A DNA stretch of 64,000 bases from SHZI01 sp031409515 (GTDB lineage: Bacteria > Pseudomonadota > Gammaproteobacteria > Steroidobacterales > GCA-2729495). The DNA lies in contig JANNXJ010000029.1 in the NCBI GenBank assembly GCA_031409515.1, forward strand, positions 1-64,000. Direction: 5' to 3'. A model generated the notes under the pieces. That model saw only the letters and a list, made by a program, of their open reading frames with translations, had not been told where the DNA came from and ran no database searches. The number at the start of each line of letters is the position of its first letter. Within the stretch, counting starts at the first letter, position 1. The translations under genes were made by a program, and so were the position numbers. This document shows positions 51,025-59,216 of this stretch, in pieces.

Positions 51025-51996
51025 ATGGCTGAAGTATCCCGCTTTGTTCACCACCATTTCCGGCACTTCAACAGTGCTGCCCTCGTGGATGCCGCCGATG
51101 GCTATGTGAAGCATCTGCAGGGTGGCGGTTACATGTTCGTCACCCTGGCCGGGGCCATGAGCACGGGGGAACTGGGCCTGTCTCTCGCCGAGATGATCCG
51201 GCAGGGCAAGGTCCACGGGATCTGCTGCACGGGGGCCAACCTGGAGGAAGACGTCTTCAACCTGGTCGCCCACGACCACTATGTCCGGATTCCCGGCTAT
51301 CGCCACCTGACCGCCGCGGATGAGGAAGCGCTGCTGGCCCGCCATCTGAACCGGGTGACGGATACCTGCATCCCGGAGGAAGAAGCGATCCGCCGGATCG
51401 AGCGGGCAGTGCTGGATGAGTGGACCGGGGCCGATGGCCGGGGCGAGCGGTATTTTCCCCACGAGTTCTTCTACCGGATCCTGCGCTCGGGTGTCCTGAA
51501 GAAGCATTACCAGATCGACCCCAGGGACAGCTGGCTCGTGGCCGCCTGCGAGAAGAACCTGCCCATCTTCGTGCCCGGCTGGGAGGATTCCACCCTGGGC
51601 AATATCTACAGCTCCCACGTGATCTTAGGCGACGTGAAAAACGTCCACACGGTCCGCACGGGGATCGAATACATGGTGGAACTGGCCGCCTGGTATCAGG
51701 CCAACTGCCGCCAGCACTCCATTGGCTTCTTCCAGATCGGTGGCGGCATCGCCGGCGATTTCCCGATCTGTGTCGTGCCGATGCTGGAGCAGGACCTGCA
51801 GATTCGCGACATTCCCCGGTGGGGCTATTTCTGCCAGATCAGTGATTCAACCACCAGCTACGGGTCCTACTCGGGCGCTGTCCCCAATGAGAAGATCACC
51901 TGGGGCAAGCTCTCCGCAGACACGCCCAAGTTCATCATCGAGTCCGACGCCACCATCGTCGCACCCCTGATCTTTGCCTGCGTGCTTGACCAGTAG
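51025..51996 (+). CDS. Deoxyhypusine-synthase-like enzyme (putative homospermidine synthase)
   Basis: A 323-residue NAD-dependent aminobutyl transferase of the deoxyhypusine synthase family. Recognisable features are MSTGELGLSLAEMIRQGKVHGICCTGANLEEDVFNLVAH, the NIYSSHVILGD region, FFQIGGGIAGDFPICVVPML and the lysine that carries the imine intermediate, Lys295 in ITWGKLSADTPKFIIESDAT. Bacteria have no eIF5A, so the acceptor must differ; putrescine, giving homospermidine, is the plausible choice (inference). Its place between agmatine deiminase and arginine decarboxylase supports a polyamine role. Confidence 0.8.
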   Translation: MAEVSRFVHHHFRHFNSAALVDAADGYVKHLQGGGYMFVTLAGAMSTGELGLSLAEMIRQGKVHGICCTGANLEEDVFNLVAHDHYVRIPGYRHLTAADEEALLARHLNRVTDTCIPEEEAIRRIERAVLDEWTGADGRGERYFPHEFFYRILRSGVLKKHYQIDPRDSWLVAACEKNLPIFVPGWEDSTLGNIYSSHVILGDVKNVHTVRTGIEYMVELAAWYQANCRQHSIGFFQIGGGIAGDFPICVVPMLEQDLQIRDIPRWGYFCQISDSTTSYGSYSGAVPNEKITWGKLSADTPKFIIESDATIVAPLIFACVLDQ

Positions 51997-52038
51997 CACC
52001 TGATCAGACCGCCCAGATTTCACCCTGAAGGAACGCCG

Positions 52039-54051
52039 TTGGCCAAGAGTGCAGCTGCCATTGCCCGTGATGCCGCCCTGACACCCGTCGTCGCCCCCGA
52101 GGCGACCTGGACGCCGGAAGACTCCGCGGAGCTCTATCGCGTGGAGTCCTGGGGTGACTCCTTTTTCATGATCAATGAGCAGGGGCATGCCGCGGTGAAG
52201 CCGTTTGGCGACGACCGGCTCGCCATCGATTTCGTGAAGCTCATCCAGGAGCTGGAGCGCCGGGCCATCTCGTCGCCCGTGCTGATCCGTTTCCAGGACG
52301 TCCTCCAGTCCCGGGTGCGCATGCTGAATGAGGCCTTCGGCGCAGCGATCGAGGAAGCGAACTACGGCAACCGGTACAACGGCGTGTATCCCATCAAGGT
52401 CAATCAGCTGCATGAGGTGGTTGAGGAGGTGCTCGAGGCCGGCCGCAAGTACGGCATGGGCCTGGAGTGCGGCTCCAAGGGCGAGCTCATCGCCTGCCTG
52501 CCCCATCTCACCGAAGAGGGCATGCTGCTCGTCTGCAACGGGGTCAAGGACCGCTCGATGCTGTCGCTGATCCTTTCGGCCCAGCGCCTGGGGCTGAACG
52601 TGGTGCCGGTGATGGAAAAGTACTCGGAGTTCGAGTCCCTGCTGGCGCTGGCCGACATCCAGGGCGTCTCCCCGGTGCTCGGGGTCCGGGTGCGGCTGGC
52701 CACCCGGGGTTCAGGGCGCTGGTCGGAGTCCGGTGGCGCCCGTTCCAAGTTCGGCCTGTCGATACCCGAGCTGGTCCGGCTCGTTGCCGAGCTGGAGCGG
52801 CGGGGCAAGCCAGAGGCTCTGGCACTCCTGCACTTTCACATCGGCAGCCAGATCATCGACATCCAGGTGCTCAAGCGGGCCCTGAAGGAAATGACGCAGA
52901 TTTACGCGTCGCTGCACCAGCGCGGGGTCAGGGTGCGGTACATCGACATCGGCGGCGGCCTGGGGGTCAGCTACGGCGCGGGCCACGCCCGGGGCGAGGC
53001 GGGCGTGAACTACGGCCTGCAGGAGTACGCCAACGCGGTGGTCTTCGCCATCAAGGAAGTCTGCGACGTGCAGGAAGTGCCGACGCCCATCATTGTGTCC
53101 GAGAGCGGCCGGGCGATTACTGCCCACCACTCGGTGCTGCTGGTGCCCGTGCTGGAGGGCCACCGGCGCGGCGGACCCGACCACGTGGAGTTGCCAGCAG
53201 AGCCCCACGCTGCGGTGGAGGCGCTCTCGAAGATCCTCGATAACGTGCGCAATCCCGAGCGGGAGCCCGAAGAGCTGATTGAGGCGTACCACGACATCGA
53301 AGAGATCCGGATCGAGGCGCGCACCCTGTTCAGTCTCGGTTACCTGGAGCTTGGCCAGCTCGCGACGGTGGAGGAACTCTACTGGTCCATTGCGCGGGAC
53401 CTGCTGGCGCGACTGCGCCCCGCTGAGATCGACCCCACGCCTGCCGAGGTGCTGGAGCTGGAAGAGAAGCTGACGGACCGCTACCTCTGCGACTTCTCGG
53501 TGTTCCAGTCCATCCTTGATCACTGGGCCATCGACCAGTCCTTCCCGATCATTCCCATCGACCGGCTCGATGAGAAACCGGATCGTCGGGCGCTGCTCGT
53601 CGACCTGACCTGCGATTCGGATGGCAAGGTCAGTCACTACATCTCGGCCATGGAAGACAAGAGCTTCCTGCCGGTGCATTCCCTGGAGGGCGACCGGCCC
53701 TACTACCTGGGCTTCTTCCTCATGGGCGCCTACCAGGACATCATGGGGGACACCCACAACTTGTTCGGCCGGGTGGCGGAAGTGCACGTGTATGCGGATG
53801 CCGACGAGCCGGACAACTTCTGGATCGAGCGCATCATTCCGGGCGCTGCCATCCACGAGATGCTGGCCCAGGTGCAGTATTTCCCCAATGACCTCAACCG
53901 CCGGATGAGCGACATCGTCAAGCGCAAGATCGACGCGGGGGTCATCCGGCCGACGATGGGCATGGAAATTCTGGGCCAGTATCTGGCCTGCTTCAACGAC
54001 ACCACCTACTGCGATGCGCGGCCGGCACCCGCCACGGAGCGCGCTGGATGA
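52039..54051 (+). CDS. speA: Biosynthetic arginine decarboxylase SpeA
   Basis: A 670-residue fold-type III PLP enzyme converting arginine to agmatine. PLP lysine Lys120 lies in NGVYPIKVNQ; further motifs are LECGSKGELIACL, LHFHIGSQI, IDIGGGLGVSY, VSESGRAITAHH and C-terminal CDSDGKVSHYI. Length is typical for SpeA (~630-660). The start is a TTG at 52039, with GAAGGAAC seven bases upstream. Its last codons overlap aguB by 4 nt. Confidence 0.95.
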   Translation: MAKSAAAIARDAALTPVVAPEATWTPEDSAELYRVESWGDSFFMINEQGHAAVKPFGDDRLAIDFVKLIQELERRAISSPVLIRFQDVLQSRVRMLNEAFGAAIEEANYGNRYNGVYPIKVNQLHEVVEEVLEAGRKYGMGLECGSKGELIACLPHLTEEGMLLVCNGVKDRSMLSLILSAQRLGLNVVPVMEKYSEFESLLALADIQGVSPVLGVRVRLATRGSGRWSESGGARSKFGLSIPELVRLVAELERRGKPEALALLHFHIGSQIIDIQVLKRALKEMTQIYASLHQRGVRVRYIDIGGGLGVSYGAGHARGEAGVNYGLQEYANAVVFAIKEVCDVQEVPTPIIVSESGRAITAHHSVLLVPVLEGHRRGGPDHVELPAEPHAAVEALSKILDNVRNPEREPEELIEAYHDIEEIRIEARTLFSLGYLELGQLATVEELYWSIARDLLARLRPAEIDPTPAEVLELEEKLTDRYLCDFSVFQSILDHWAIDQSFPIIPIDRLDEKPDRRALLVDLTCDSDGKVSHYISAMEDKSFLPVHSLEGDRPYYLGFFLMGAYQDIMGDTHNLFGRVAEVHVYADADEPDNFWIERIIPGAAIHEMLAQVQYFPNDLNRRMSDIVKRKIDAGVIRPTMGMEILGQYLACFNDTTYCDARPAPATERAG

Positions 54052-54947
54052 GCCAGGCCGTGCTGCCCGCTGCCCTGCCCACTGCCCTAATACAGATGCG
54101 GTGTTCCGCCGATCCGGCGGACAATCTGCAGAGGGCTCTCGGGCTGGCACGCAAGGCGGCACAGAACGGTGCCAAACTGATCTGCCTGCCGGAACTGTTC
54201 CAGAGCCGCTACTTCTGCCAGAGCGAAGACAGCGCGCAGTTTTCCCTCGCAGAACCGGTGCCGGGACCGGGGTCGGAGGCCTTCGCGGGCCTGGCCGCCG
54301 AGTTCGACGCCACCATCGTGATCAGCCTGTTTGAACGGCGCGCGCCGGGGCTCTTTCACAACACCGCCGCCGTGCTGGATGGCCGCAAGGGTTACGCGGG
54401 GAAATACCGGAAGATGCATATCCCGGACGATCCCCGGTTCTACGAGAAGTACTACTTCACGCCGGGCGACTTAGGGTTTCGCTCCTTCGCCACCGGAGTG
54501 GGCAATCTCGGCGTGCTGATCTGCTGGGACCAGTGGTACCCGGAAGCCGCCCGGCTGACGGCGCTGAAGGGTGCCGAGATCCTCATCTATCCCACGGCCA
54601 TCGGTTGGCAGCCCGAGGAAAAGGCGCGCCTGGGCGAGCGGCAACACGCTGCCTGGGAACTCATGCAGCGTTCCCACGCCGTGGCGAATGGGTGTTTTGT
54701 TCTGGCTATCAACCGGACGGGCTTCGAGCCAGACCCGACGGGGAATGGCGGCATCGAGTTCTGGGGGCAGAGTTTTGCCGTGGCGCCCGACGGCCGGATC
54801 CTGGCCCGCGGGCCGGCGGACGCCGAAGCGATCCTGGAACTGGAACTGAATCTGGCGGAGATCGAGGCCTTCCGCATCGGCTGGCCCTTCCTGCGGGACC
54901 GGCGCATCGATGCCTACGAGGACATCACCCAGCGCTTTTCCGACTAA
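54048..54947 (+). CDS. aguB: N-carbamoylputrescine amidohydrolase AguB
   Basis: A 299-residue nitrilase-superfamily enzyme releasing putrescine, CO2 and ammonia from N-carbamoylputrescine. The triad is Glu49 (LICLPELFQSRYFCQ), Lys122 (GKYRKMHIPDDPRFYEKYYFTPGD) and Cys159 (VLICWDQWYPEAAR). The IPDDP-FYEKYYFTPGD segment is specific to AguB. It completes the agmatine route with AguA and SpeA. Its stop overlaps the stop of the convergent DUF3088 gene by 4 nt. Confidence 0.94.
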   Translation: MSQAVLPAALPTALIQMRCSADPADNLQRALGLARKAAQNGAKLICLPELFQSRYFCQSEDSAQFSLAEPVPGPGSEAFAGLAAEFDATIVISLFERRAPGLFHNTAAVLDGRKGYAGKYRKMHIPDDPRFYEKYYFTPGDLGFRSFATGVGNLGVLICWDQWYPEAARLTALKGAEILIYPTAIGWQPEEKARLGERQHAAWELMQRSHAVANGCFVLAINRTGFEPDPTGNGGIEFWGQSFAVAPDGRILARGPADAEAILELELNLAEIEAFRIGWPFLRDRRIDAYEDITQRFSD

Positions 54948-55297
54948 TGCGGCTCGCCGATGCCGTGGCGGCGGGCCAGGTAGCGGCCGATGTCACCGGG
55001 GCTCCTCAGAAAGCGGCGACCTTGCCATTCCCGGACGTCGAGGCCCACGATTGCCAGCTCTGCTTCGGGGTCCGGAGCGACAACCAGTAACGGCAATCCC
55101 TGGTTCTGTTCGCCGACTACCGCGATCACGGCCGCCCGGGGTCGGGGAAAGTCGACATAGTGGATGTCCAGAACCTCGCGGAGTTGCGGGTAGAACGCCA
55201 GGACACCCTCCAGCGTCGCGCAGGCCGGGCAGTAGCACGGGCCCCGGGTGCCGGCCATGAAGTCGGGCTTGAGCAGAAACAGCTGGTCGCAGTTCAT
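54944..55297 (-). CDS. DUF3088 family protein
   Basis: A 117-residue thioredoxin-like small protein. The family pattern is NCDQLFLLKPDFMAGTRGPCYCPACATLEGVLAFYP, with a Cys-Tyr-Cys-Pro-Ala-Cys cluster at ~21-26, then VDFPRPRAAVIAVVGEQNQGLPLLVV. The C-terminus GRRFLRSPGDIGRYLARRHGIGEPH is typical. Function unknown; a redox or metal role is suggested by the cysteines. The ATG at 55297 is used; 33 upstream codons are not conserved. Converges with aguB. Confidence 0.75.
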   Translation of the reverse strand: MNCDQLFLLKPDFMAGTRGPCYCPACATLEGVLAFYPQLREVLDIHYVDFPRPRAAVIAVVGEQNQGLPLLVVAPDPEAELAIVGLDVREWQGRRFLRSPGDIGRYLARRHGIGEPH

Positions 55298-55410
55298 GGG
55301 GGCTCTCAGTTGGTGGGAATAGCCTGCTACGGTCCCGGATCTCTTCACGACGACGATTTGCCAAGCTCCTGACAGATGGTGCTCTGAAGCCGCCACCTTC
55401 CTGAGTGGCT

Positions 55411-55632
55411 CTACGTCGTTGCGATTGTTTCCACCTTGGACGGCAGCCGGTCGAGAACCAGCTGATGGAGGTTCACGCGCTGACTGGCGTGATCGATGTC
55501 GATGCCGACGAGGTGCCCGTCTGCGTCGAAATCGAGGACCACGCCGTCTGCCACCTCGTCACTCTCGACGCTGGGGCGATCCGCCAGATCGATGTAGAGC
55601 GAGTCGGTAGCCGCGTCGTAGTGGAGTTTCAT
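55411..55632 (-). CDS. DUF2283 family protein, putative antitoxin-like partner
   Basis: A 73-residue protein with the DUF2283 pattern: MKLHYDAATDSLYIDLADRPSVESDEVADGVVLDFDADGHLVGIDIDHASQRVN. DUF2283 genes often sit beside DUF4258 genes in pairs resembling toxin-antitoxin modules; neither partner is characterised well. Here its ATG overlaps the DUF4258 stop by 4 nt, so the two are coupled. Confidence 0.75.
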   Translation of the reverse strand: MKLHYDAATDSLYIDLADRPSVESDEVADGVVLDFDADGHLVGIDIDHASQRVNLHQLVLDRLPSKVETIATT

Positions 55633-55871
55633 GGCGTGAACCTGCGGTCGGGGAAAGCGTTGTGCACGGTGACTGTATCGGCAAGCGTGACCACCCTCAA
55701 GTAACGACCGCCCAGTTCAGGGACCAGACCCCAGAAACGGTACCGCCCGTCAGGCTGGCGCGCAACCCGGAAAGGTTGCTCCAACACTGCTGCGCACCAT
55801 TCTTTCCTGAGATAGGGACGTTTCCGCAGAACGTCGTTCTCGAAGTAGTCGGTGAATCTGCAGGGGGTCAT
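55629..55871 (-). CDS. DUF4258-like protein, putative toxin-like partner
   Basis: An 80-residue protein, YFENDVLRKRPYLRKEWCAAVLEQPFRVARQPDGRYRFWGLVPELGGRYLRVVTLADTVTVHNAFPDRRF. The pattern of a helix followed by beta strands ending in a V-N-AFPDRRF-type strand fits the DUF4258/RelE-like small toxins. It precedes and overlaps the DUF2283 gene. Toxin activity is inference from pairing only. Confidence 0.6.
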   Translation of the reverse strand: MTPCRFTDYFENDVLRKRPYLRKEWCAAVLEQPFRVARQPDGRYRFWGLVPELGGRYLRVVTLADTVTVHNAFPDRRFTP

Positions 55872-56337
55872 CGCGCAAAAATGTGCCGTCTGGAGGTACC
55901 AGAGTCACGCTGCGCTTCAGGTGATTCTGCGGAGTAATGGGCCGTCCCGGGACGCCACTACCCACGTGGCCTTCGCGCCGCACAGCCTAAGGCGGGCCCA
56001 GATCACGCCGGCCCGAGGTGCGGGGTCCGCCGCCAGGCCCTGCTGGGGTTGGGATAAATCAGGGCGTCAGACGTGTTGCCGGGGGCAGACCGGCTGGGCA
56101 GCGCTGCGCCTCAGGGGGTGTGCAGGGCGAGAAAGTCATGCGAACGGGGAGATTCAGGGCCGCGTTGCCGACGACGGGAGCGCGCGGCTTCCGGGTGGCC
56201 GTGGTTTGGGGACACCGCCCGCTCGGGGCGTGCCATCTGCAGGTGCTTTGAATCGCCCATCCTCATATAGTTCGTGCGCAAAGTTGCGCAGCGGCTGCTG
56301 GAGGCTGCGGCGGTGGGTGCAAGACAGAAGGAAAGTA
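55872..56337. other. Gene-poor 466-bp stretch
   Basis: No convincing gene, tRNA or terminator is seen. Reading frames are open in several phases with no recognisable domain and no ribosome sites. It is followed by the two lower-GC orphan genes, so it may contain a boundary or remains of a mobile segment. Integron attC and IS ends were looked for and not recognised. Confidence 0.4.
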
Positions 56338-56721
56338 GTGAATCGCTACGCGTTTTATCGCTTTTACGCCTTTGCGCTGCGCAACGGGATTTCCGATCCC
56401 AGTTCCTACGCTTTATCCAACTGGATCGTGTATGCGGGTATTCCACTCGTGGCGTTTTTGAAACTCATCGAGCGCCTAAAGCCGCAATGGATGCCCGACT
56501 TAGCAGTGGCCCATCCTAGGGCAACTATCATTCTTCTAGGGGTGATGTTGGTCGTTGTCGGGTACATGCGCTGGATAGCTAGCGGCCAGCATGCGACGCT
56601 AGCAAGCATTTATGAGAGCGAGCCAAGCTCCGTTCAGGCGCTTCGCAGGCGGTTATTCTGGTGTTGGTTTCTCATTACGCCCCTTCTGATATCTGCTCTC
56701 ATTTTTCTGGGGCGGCAGTGA
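56338..56721 (+). CDS. Orphan small membrane protein
   Basis: A 127-residue protein beginning NRYAFYRFYAFALRNGISDPSSYALSNWIVYAGIP. Hydrophobic segments at about 27-40, 61-78 and 105-122 (FWCWFLITPLLISALIFLG) suggest two or three membrane helices. The start is a GTG at 56338 preceded by AAGGAAAG; the long in-frame extension upstream is not supported. Base composition is clearly lower in GC than the neighbours (two 60-base lines count 57% and 50% GC). No family recognised; function unknown. Confidence 0.55.
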   Translation: MNRYAFYRFYAFALRNGISDPSSYALSNWIVYAGIPLVAFLKLIERLKPQWMPDLAVAHPRATIILLGVMLVVVGYMRWIASGQHATLASIYESEPSSVQALRRRLFWCWFLITPLLISALIFLGRQ

Positions 56722-56797
56722 TGGTTAACCTCCCGGATTTCAGCTGAGGTCAGAAGTGGGATGCTCTCGTCATGTGACCCGAGAAGAGTCGCGATCA

Positions 56798-57283
56798 ATG
56801 GGCCTTAATCCGGGAACACTTGCAGCCATGGGGTTGAGGCGAGCCCATGGTCTCGCCATTGCTAGGTTGCGCAGCTGGCCGTTGGCTCCGCTACTCGCTC
56901 TGCTGATCTGTGGTTGCAGTGGGTCAGTCAAGAAAATGGCTGAATGTCCCTCGCCGGATCGCAAGCTAGTCGCCATTCTCTATAACGTATCGGGTGGCGG
57001 CGCTGCCGGCTACGACTATTACAGAGTGAGAGTCCAAGGAGCGAAGCAGTCCTTTGATCCCGATGGCTACGATTTTCAGATGGTTGACGGTTGGGGGGTG
57101 ATACTTGAGTGGACCGACAATCGGCATCTGACCATCACGCATGCGAATTACCCCTATGAGAAGCGGTATCGTGCGAGTCGAAAGGAGTTCGACGAGCTTG
57201 GTATATCCCTGGAGCTGATCAAAGGTCCTACAGAAGGTTTTAATCTCGTGAGTCCTTTGGTCAATACTTGCGTCGGCAGCTAG
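56798..57283 (+). CDS. Putative lipoprotein of unknown function
   Basis: A 161-residue protein. A hydrophobic segment WPLAPLLALLICGC followed by SGSVKKMAEC looks like a lipoprotein signal with Cys in ICGC. The mature part (SPDRKLVAILYNVSGGGAAGYDYYRVRVQ...WGVILEWTDNRHLTITHANYPYEKRYRASRKEFDELGISLEL) has a beta-rich pattern seen in small lipoproteins of unknown role. The start is uncertain: ATG 56798 (GAGAAGAG upstream), ATG 56828 or GTG 56756. GC is lower than the window average. Confidence 0.6.
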   Translation: MGLNPGTLAAMGLRRAHGLAIARLRSWPLAPLLALLICGCSGSVKKMAECPSPDRKLVAILYNVSGGGAAGYDYYRVRVQGAKQSFDPDGYDFQMVDGWGVILEWTDNRHLTITHANYPYEKRYRASRKEFDELGISLELIKGPTEGFNLVSPLVNTCVGS

Positions 57284-57297
57284 GAAACCTCTGCACA

Positions 57298-57326
57298 GGT
57301 CAGATTATTTGACCGATACTGGGTCA
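57298..57326. promoter_or_regulatory. Array of three alternating GGTCA/TGACC half-sites at the photolyase start
   Basis: GGTCA (57298-57302), TGACC (57310-57314) and GGTCA (57322-57326) are separated by exactly 7 nt each, a 12-bp period with alternating orientation, ending one base before the photolyase ATG. This regularity suggests an operator covering the start region. No regulator in the window is an obvious partner. Confidence 0.45.
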
Positions 57327-57327
57327 C

Positions 57328-58791
57328 ATGTCGTCGCCCGTCATTTTATGGTTTCGCCAGGACCTGCGTCTCGCGGATAACCCTGCCCTCATGGCCGCAG
57401 GCGCCTCAGGAAGACCGGTGCTGCCCGTCTTTATCCGGGACGACGCGGCTGCAGGCCGCTGGCAGAACGGCAGCGCCACACGCTGGTGGCTCCACGGGAG
57501 TCTGGAGCGCCTCGATGCCGAGCTGAGACGGCGCGGGTCCCGGCTGATATTACGCACCGGGGACTCTTCAGCGGTACTCGACAGTCTCATCAAGGAGACT
57601 GGTGCTGACGCCGTCTACTGGAGCCGGTGCTACGAGCCCGGCGAGCCGGCCCTTGAAGAACGCCTTCGGGCCCAGTTGGGCGACAGCGCCACGCTGCGGC
57701 GCTTTGCGGGTCGCCTGCTGTTCGAGCCGGAAAACCTGCGCACAGCGGCGGGCAAACCGTTCCAGGTGTTCACGCCGTTCTGGAAAGCGTGCCTTGCCCA
57801 GCCGGCACCCGCACCACCAGTCTCCGCTCCCGACAAGTTCGCCGCTCCGGTGGCCTGGCCCGCCCGCGAACTCCTCACGGACTGGAACCTGTTGCCGACA
57901 CAACCTGACTGGAGTGGCGGCCTGCGCTCGGCGTTCGAGCCCGGCGAGGCTGCCGCAATGGCCAGACTGGAGACCTTTCTCGATAGCGCTGTGCACCGCT
58001 ATCGGGACGGCCGGGATCAGCCGGGCGCCGCAGGCACCTCCCGTCTCTCTCCGTATCTGCACTTCGGTGAGATCAGTCCCCGCCAGGTCTGGCATGCCGT
58101 CCAGGCCAGCATGGCGGCGGGAGCAGCCCCCGAAGGCGAGGGCACAGGCTTCCTCCGCCAGCTAGGCTGGCGCGACTTTTCAACGCACCTCCTGTTTCAC
58201 TGCCCGCACCTTCCCGATCAACCGCTGCGTCAGGAGTTCACCAACTTTCCCTGGGCACCCGAGCCGGCACTGTTCCAGGCCTGGTGCCAGGGTCGCACCG
58301 GCTATCCGCTGGTCGACGCGGGGATGCGCGAGCTGTGGTCCACGGGCTGGATGCACAACCGGGTGCGGATGATCGTCGCCTCTTTTCTGGTGAAGGACCT
58401 GCTGGTGCCCTGGCAGGACGGGGAGGCCTGGTTCTGGGACACGCTGGTGGATGCGGATCTCGCCAACAATGCCGCCAGCTGGCAGTGGGTCGCGGGCTGC
58501 GGCGCCGATGCCGCGCCTTTCTTCCGGGTCTTCAACCCGGTGCTCCAGTCCCGGAAGTTCGATCCGGAGGGCGCGTACATCCGGCGCTGGGTGCCGGAAC
58601 TGGCCGCGTTGCCGGATGAGCACCTCCACGCCCCCTGGGAAGCAACCGTCAGTGTTCTGAGTGCTGCCGGGATCCGGCTGGGAACACACTATCCCGCGCC
58701 CATCATTGACCACCGTGCCGCGAGGCAACGGGCTCTCGATGCTTTCGCCAGCCTGCGCCAGAAACAATTACAGCAACGATCCCGTGCATAA
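57328..58791 (+). CDS. phrB: Class I deoxyribodipyrimidine photolyase
   Basis: A 487-residue flavoprotein that repairs UV-induced pyrimidine dimers with blue light. The N-terminal antenna domain starts PVILWFRQDLRLADNPAL. The FAD domain has SRLSPYLHFGEISPRQVWHAV, QLGWRDFSTHLLFHCPHL, RTGYPLVDAGMRELWSTGWMHNRVRMIVASFLVKDLL and DADLANNAASWQWVAGCGADAAPFFRVFNPVLQS. The asparagine in DADLANN and the Trp electron-transfer residues appear intact, supporting a CPD photolyase rather than a cryptochrome. It begins right after a GGTCA half-site array and has no clear ribosome site. Confidence 0.93.
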   Translation: MSSPVILWFRQDLRLADNPALMAAGASGRPVLPVFIRDDAAAGRWQNGSATRWWLHGSLERLDAELRRRGSRLILRTGDSSAVLDSLIKETGADAVYWSRCYEPGEPALEERLRAQLGDSATLRRFAGRLLFEPENLRTAAGKPFQVFTPFWKACLAQPAPAPPVSAPDKFAAPVAWPARELLTDWNLLPTQPDWSGGLRSAFEPGEAAAMARLETFLDSAVHRYRDGRDQPGAAGTSRLSPYLHFGEISPRQVWHAVQASMAAGAAPEGEGTGFLRQLGWRDFSTHLLFHCPHLPDQPLRQEFTNFPWAPEPALFQAWCQGRTGYPLVDAGMRELWSTGWMHNRVRMIVASFLVKDLLVPWQDGEAWFWDTLVDADLANNAASWQWVAGCGADAAPFFRVFNPVLQSRKFDPEGAYIRRWVPELAALPDEHLHAPWEATVSVLSAAGIRLGTHYPAPIIDHRAARQRALDAFASLRQKQLQQRSRA

Positions 58792-58827
58792 TCGGCCACG
58801 TCTTTTTCTGCATCCGGAGCCGTCGAG

Positions 58828-59196
58828 ATGATTACCTACGTCGCCATCCTGTTAGCCAAGCCAGGCCACGAGCTGGCCGTCACCCAGTTTTACCAGGACC
58901 TCGAACCGCTGATGCAGGCCGCACCGGGTTACCGGGGCAGGAAAATGCTCCGGGCCCGTCCCGGCGCGATGGAGGCGGAAGTCCGCCGCGTGACGCCGCC
59001 AGAAGAACTGAAGGGTCACGGCCATGAAGACGGGCCGGCAGGTGTCCAGTTCGTCATGGTGGAGCAGTGGGACAGCGTGGCGGAGCGCATCGCGTTTTCC
59101 CGGGGTGCTTCCCGCGCCCGCAGCAAGGATCTGTTTCCCCACCTCCTGCCCCAGCACTCCCACGAGTTCTATGACGACGTGACGCCCCAGCCTTGA
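58828..59196 (+). CDS. Antibiotic-biosynthesis-monooxygenase (ABM) domain protein
   Basis: A 122-residue ferredoxin-like alpha/beta-barrel protein: ITYVAILLAKPGHELAVTQFYQDLEPLMQAAPGYRGRKMLRARPG, then VQFVMVEQWDSVAERIAFSRGASRARSKDLFPHLLPQHSHEFYDDV. The pattern of a strand, helix and VEQWDS strand is typical of ABM dimers. The function is unknown; some members act on quinones or haem. It lies 36 nt after the photolyase gene, so they may share a transcript. Confidence 0.7.
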   Translation: MITYVAILLAKPGHELAVTQFYQDLEPLMQAAPGYRGRKMLRARPGAMEAEVRRVTPPEELKGHGHEDGPAGVQFVMVEQWDSVAERIAFSRGASRARSKDLFPHLLPQHSHEFYDDVTPQP

Positions 59197-59216
59197 CGCA
59201 TTGGCCCTGAGGATTC

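Noticed and set aside
52711..54162. A 483-codon minus-strand ORF opposite speA
   Set aside because: Antisense shadow of speA and the start of aguB; no recognisable family.
56200..57330. Integron attC sites or insertion-sequence ends around the orphan genes
   Set aside because: Shared fragments AACCTC and AGGTCAGA flank one gene but lack attC core sites, terminal repeats or a transposase.
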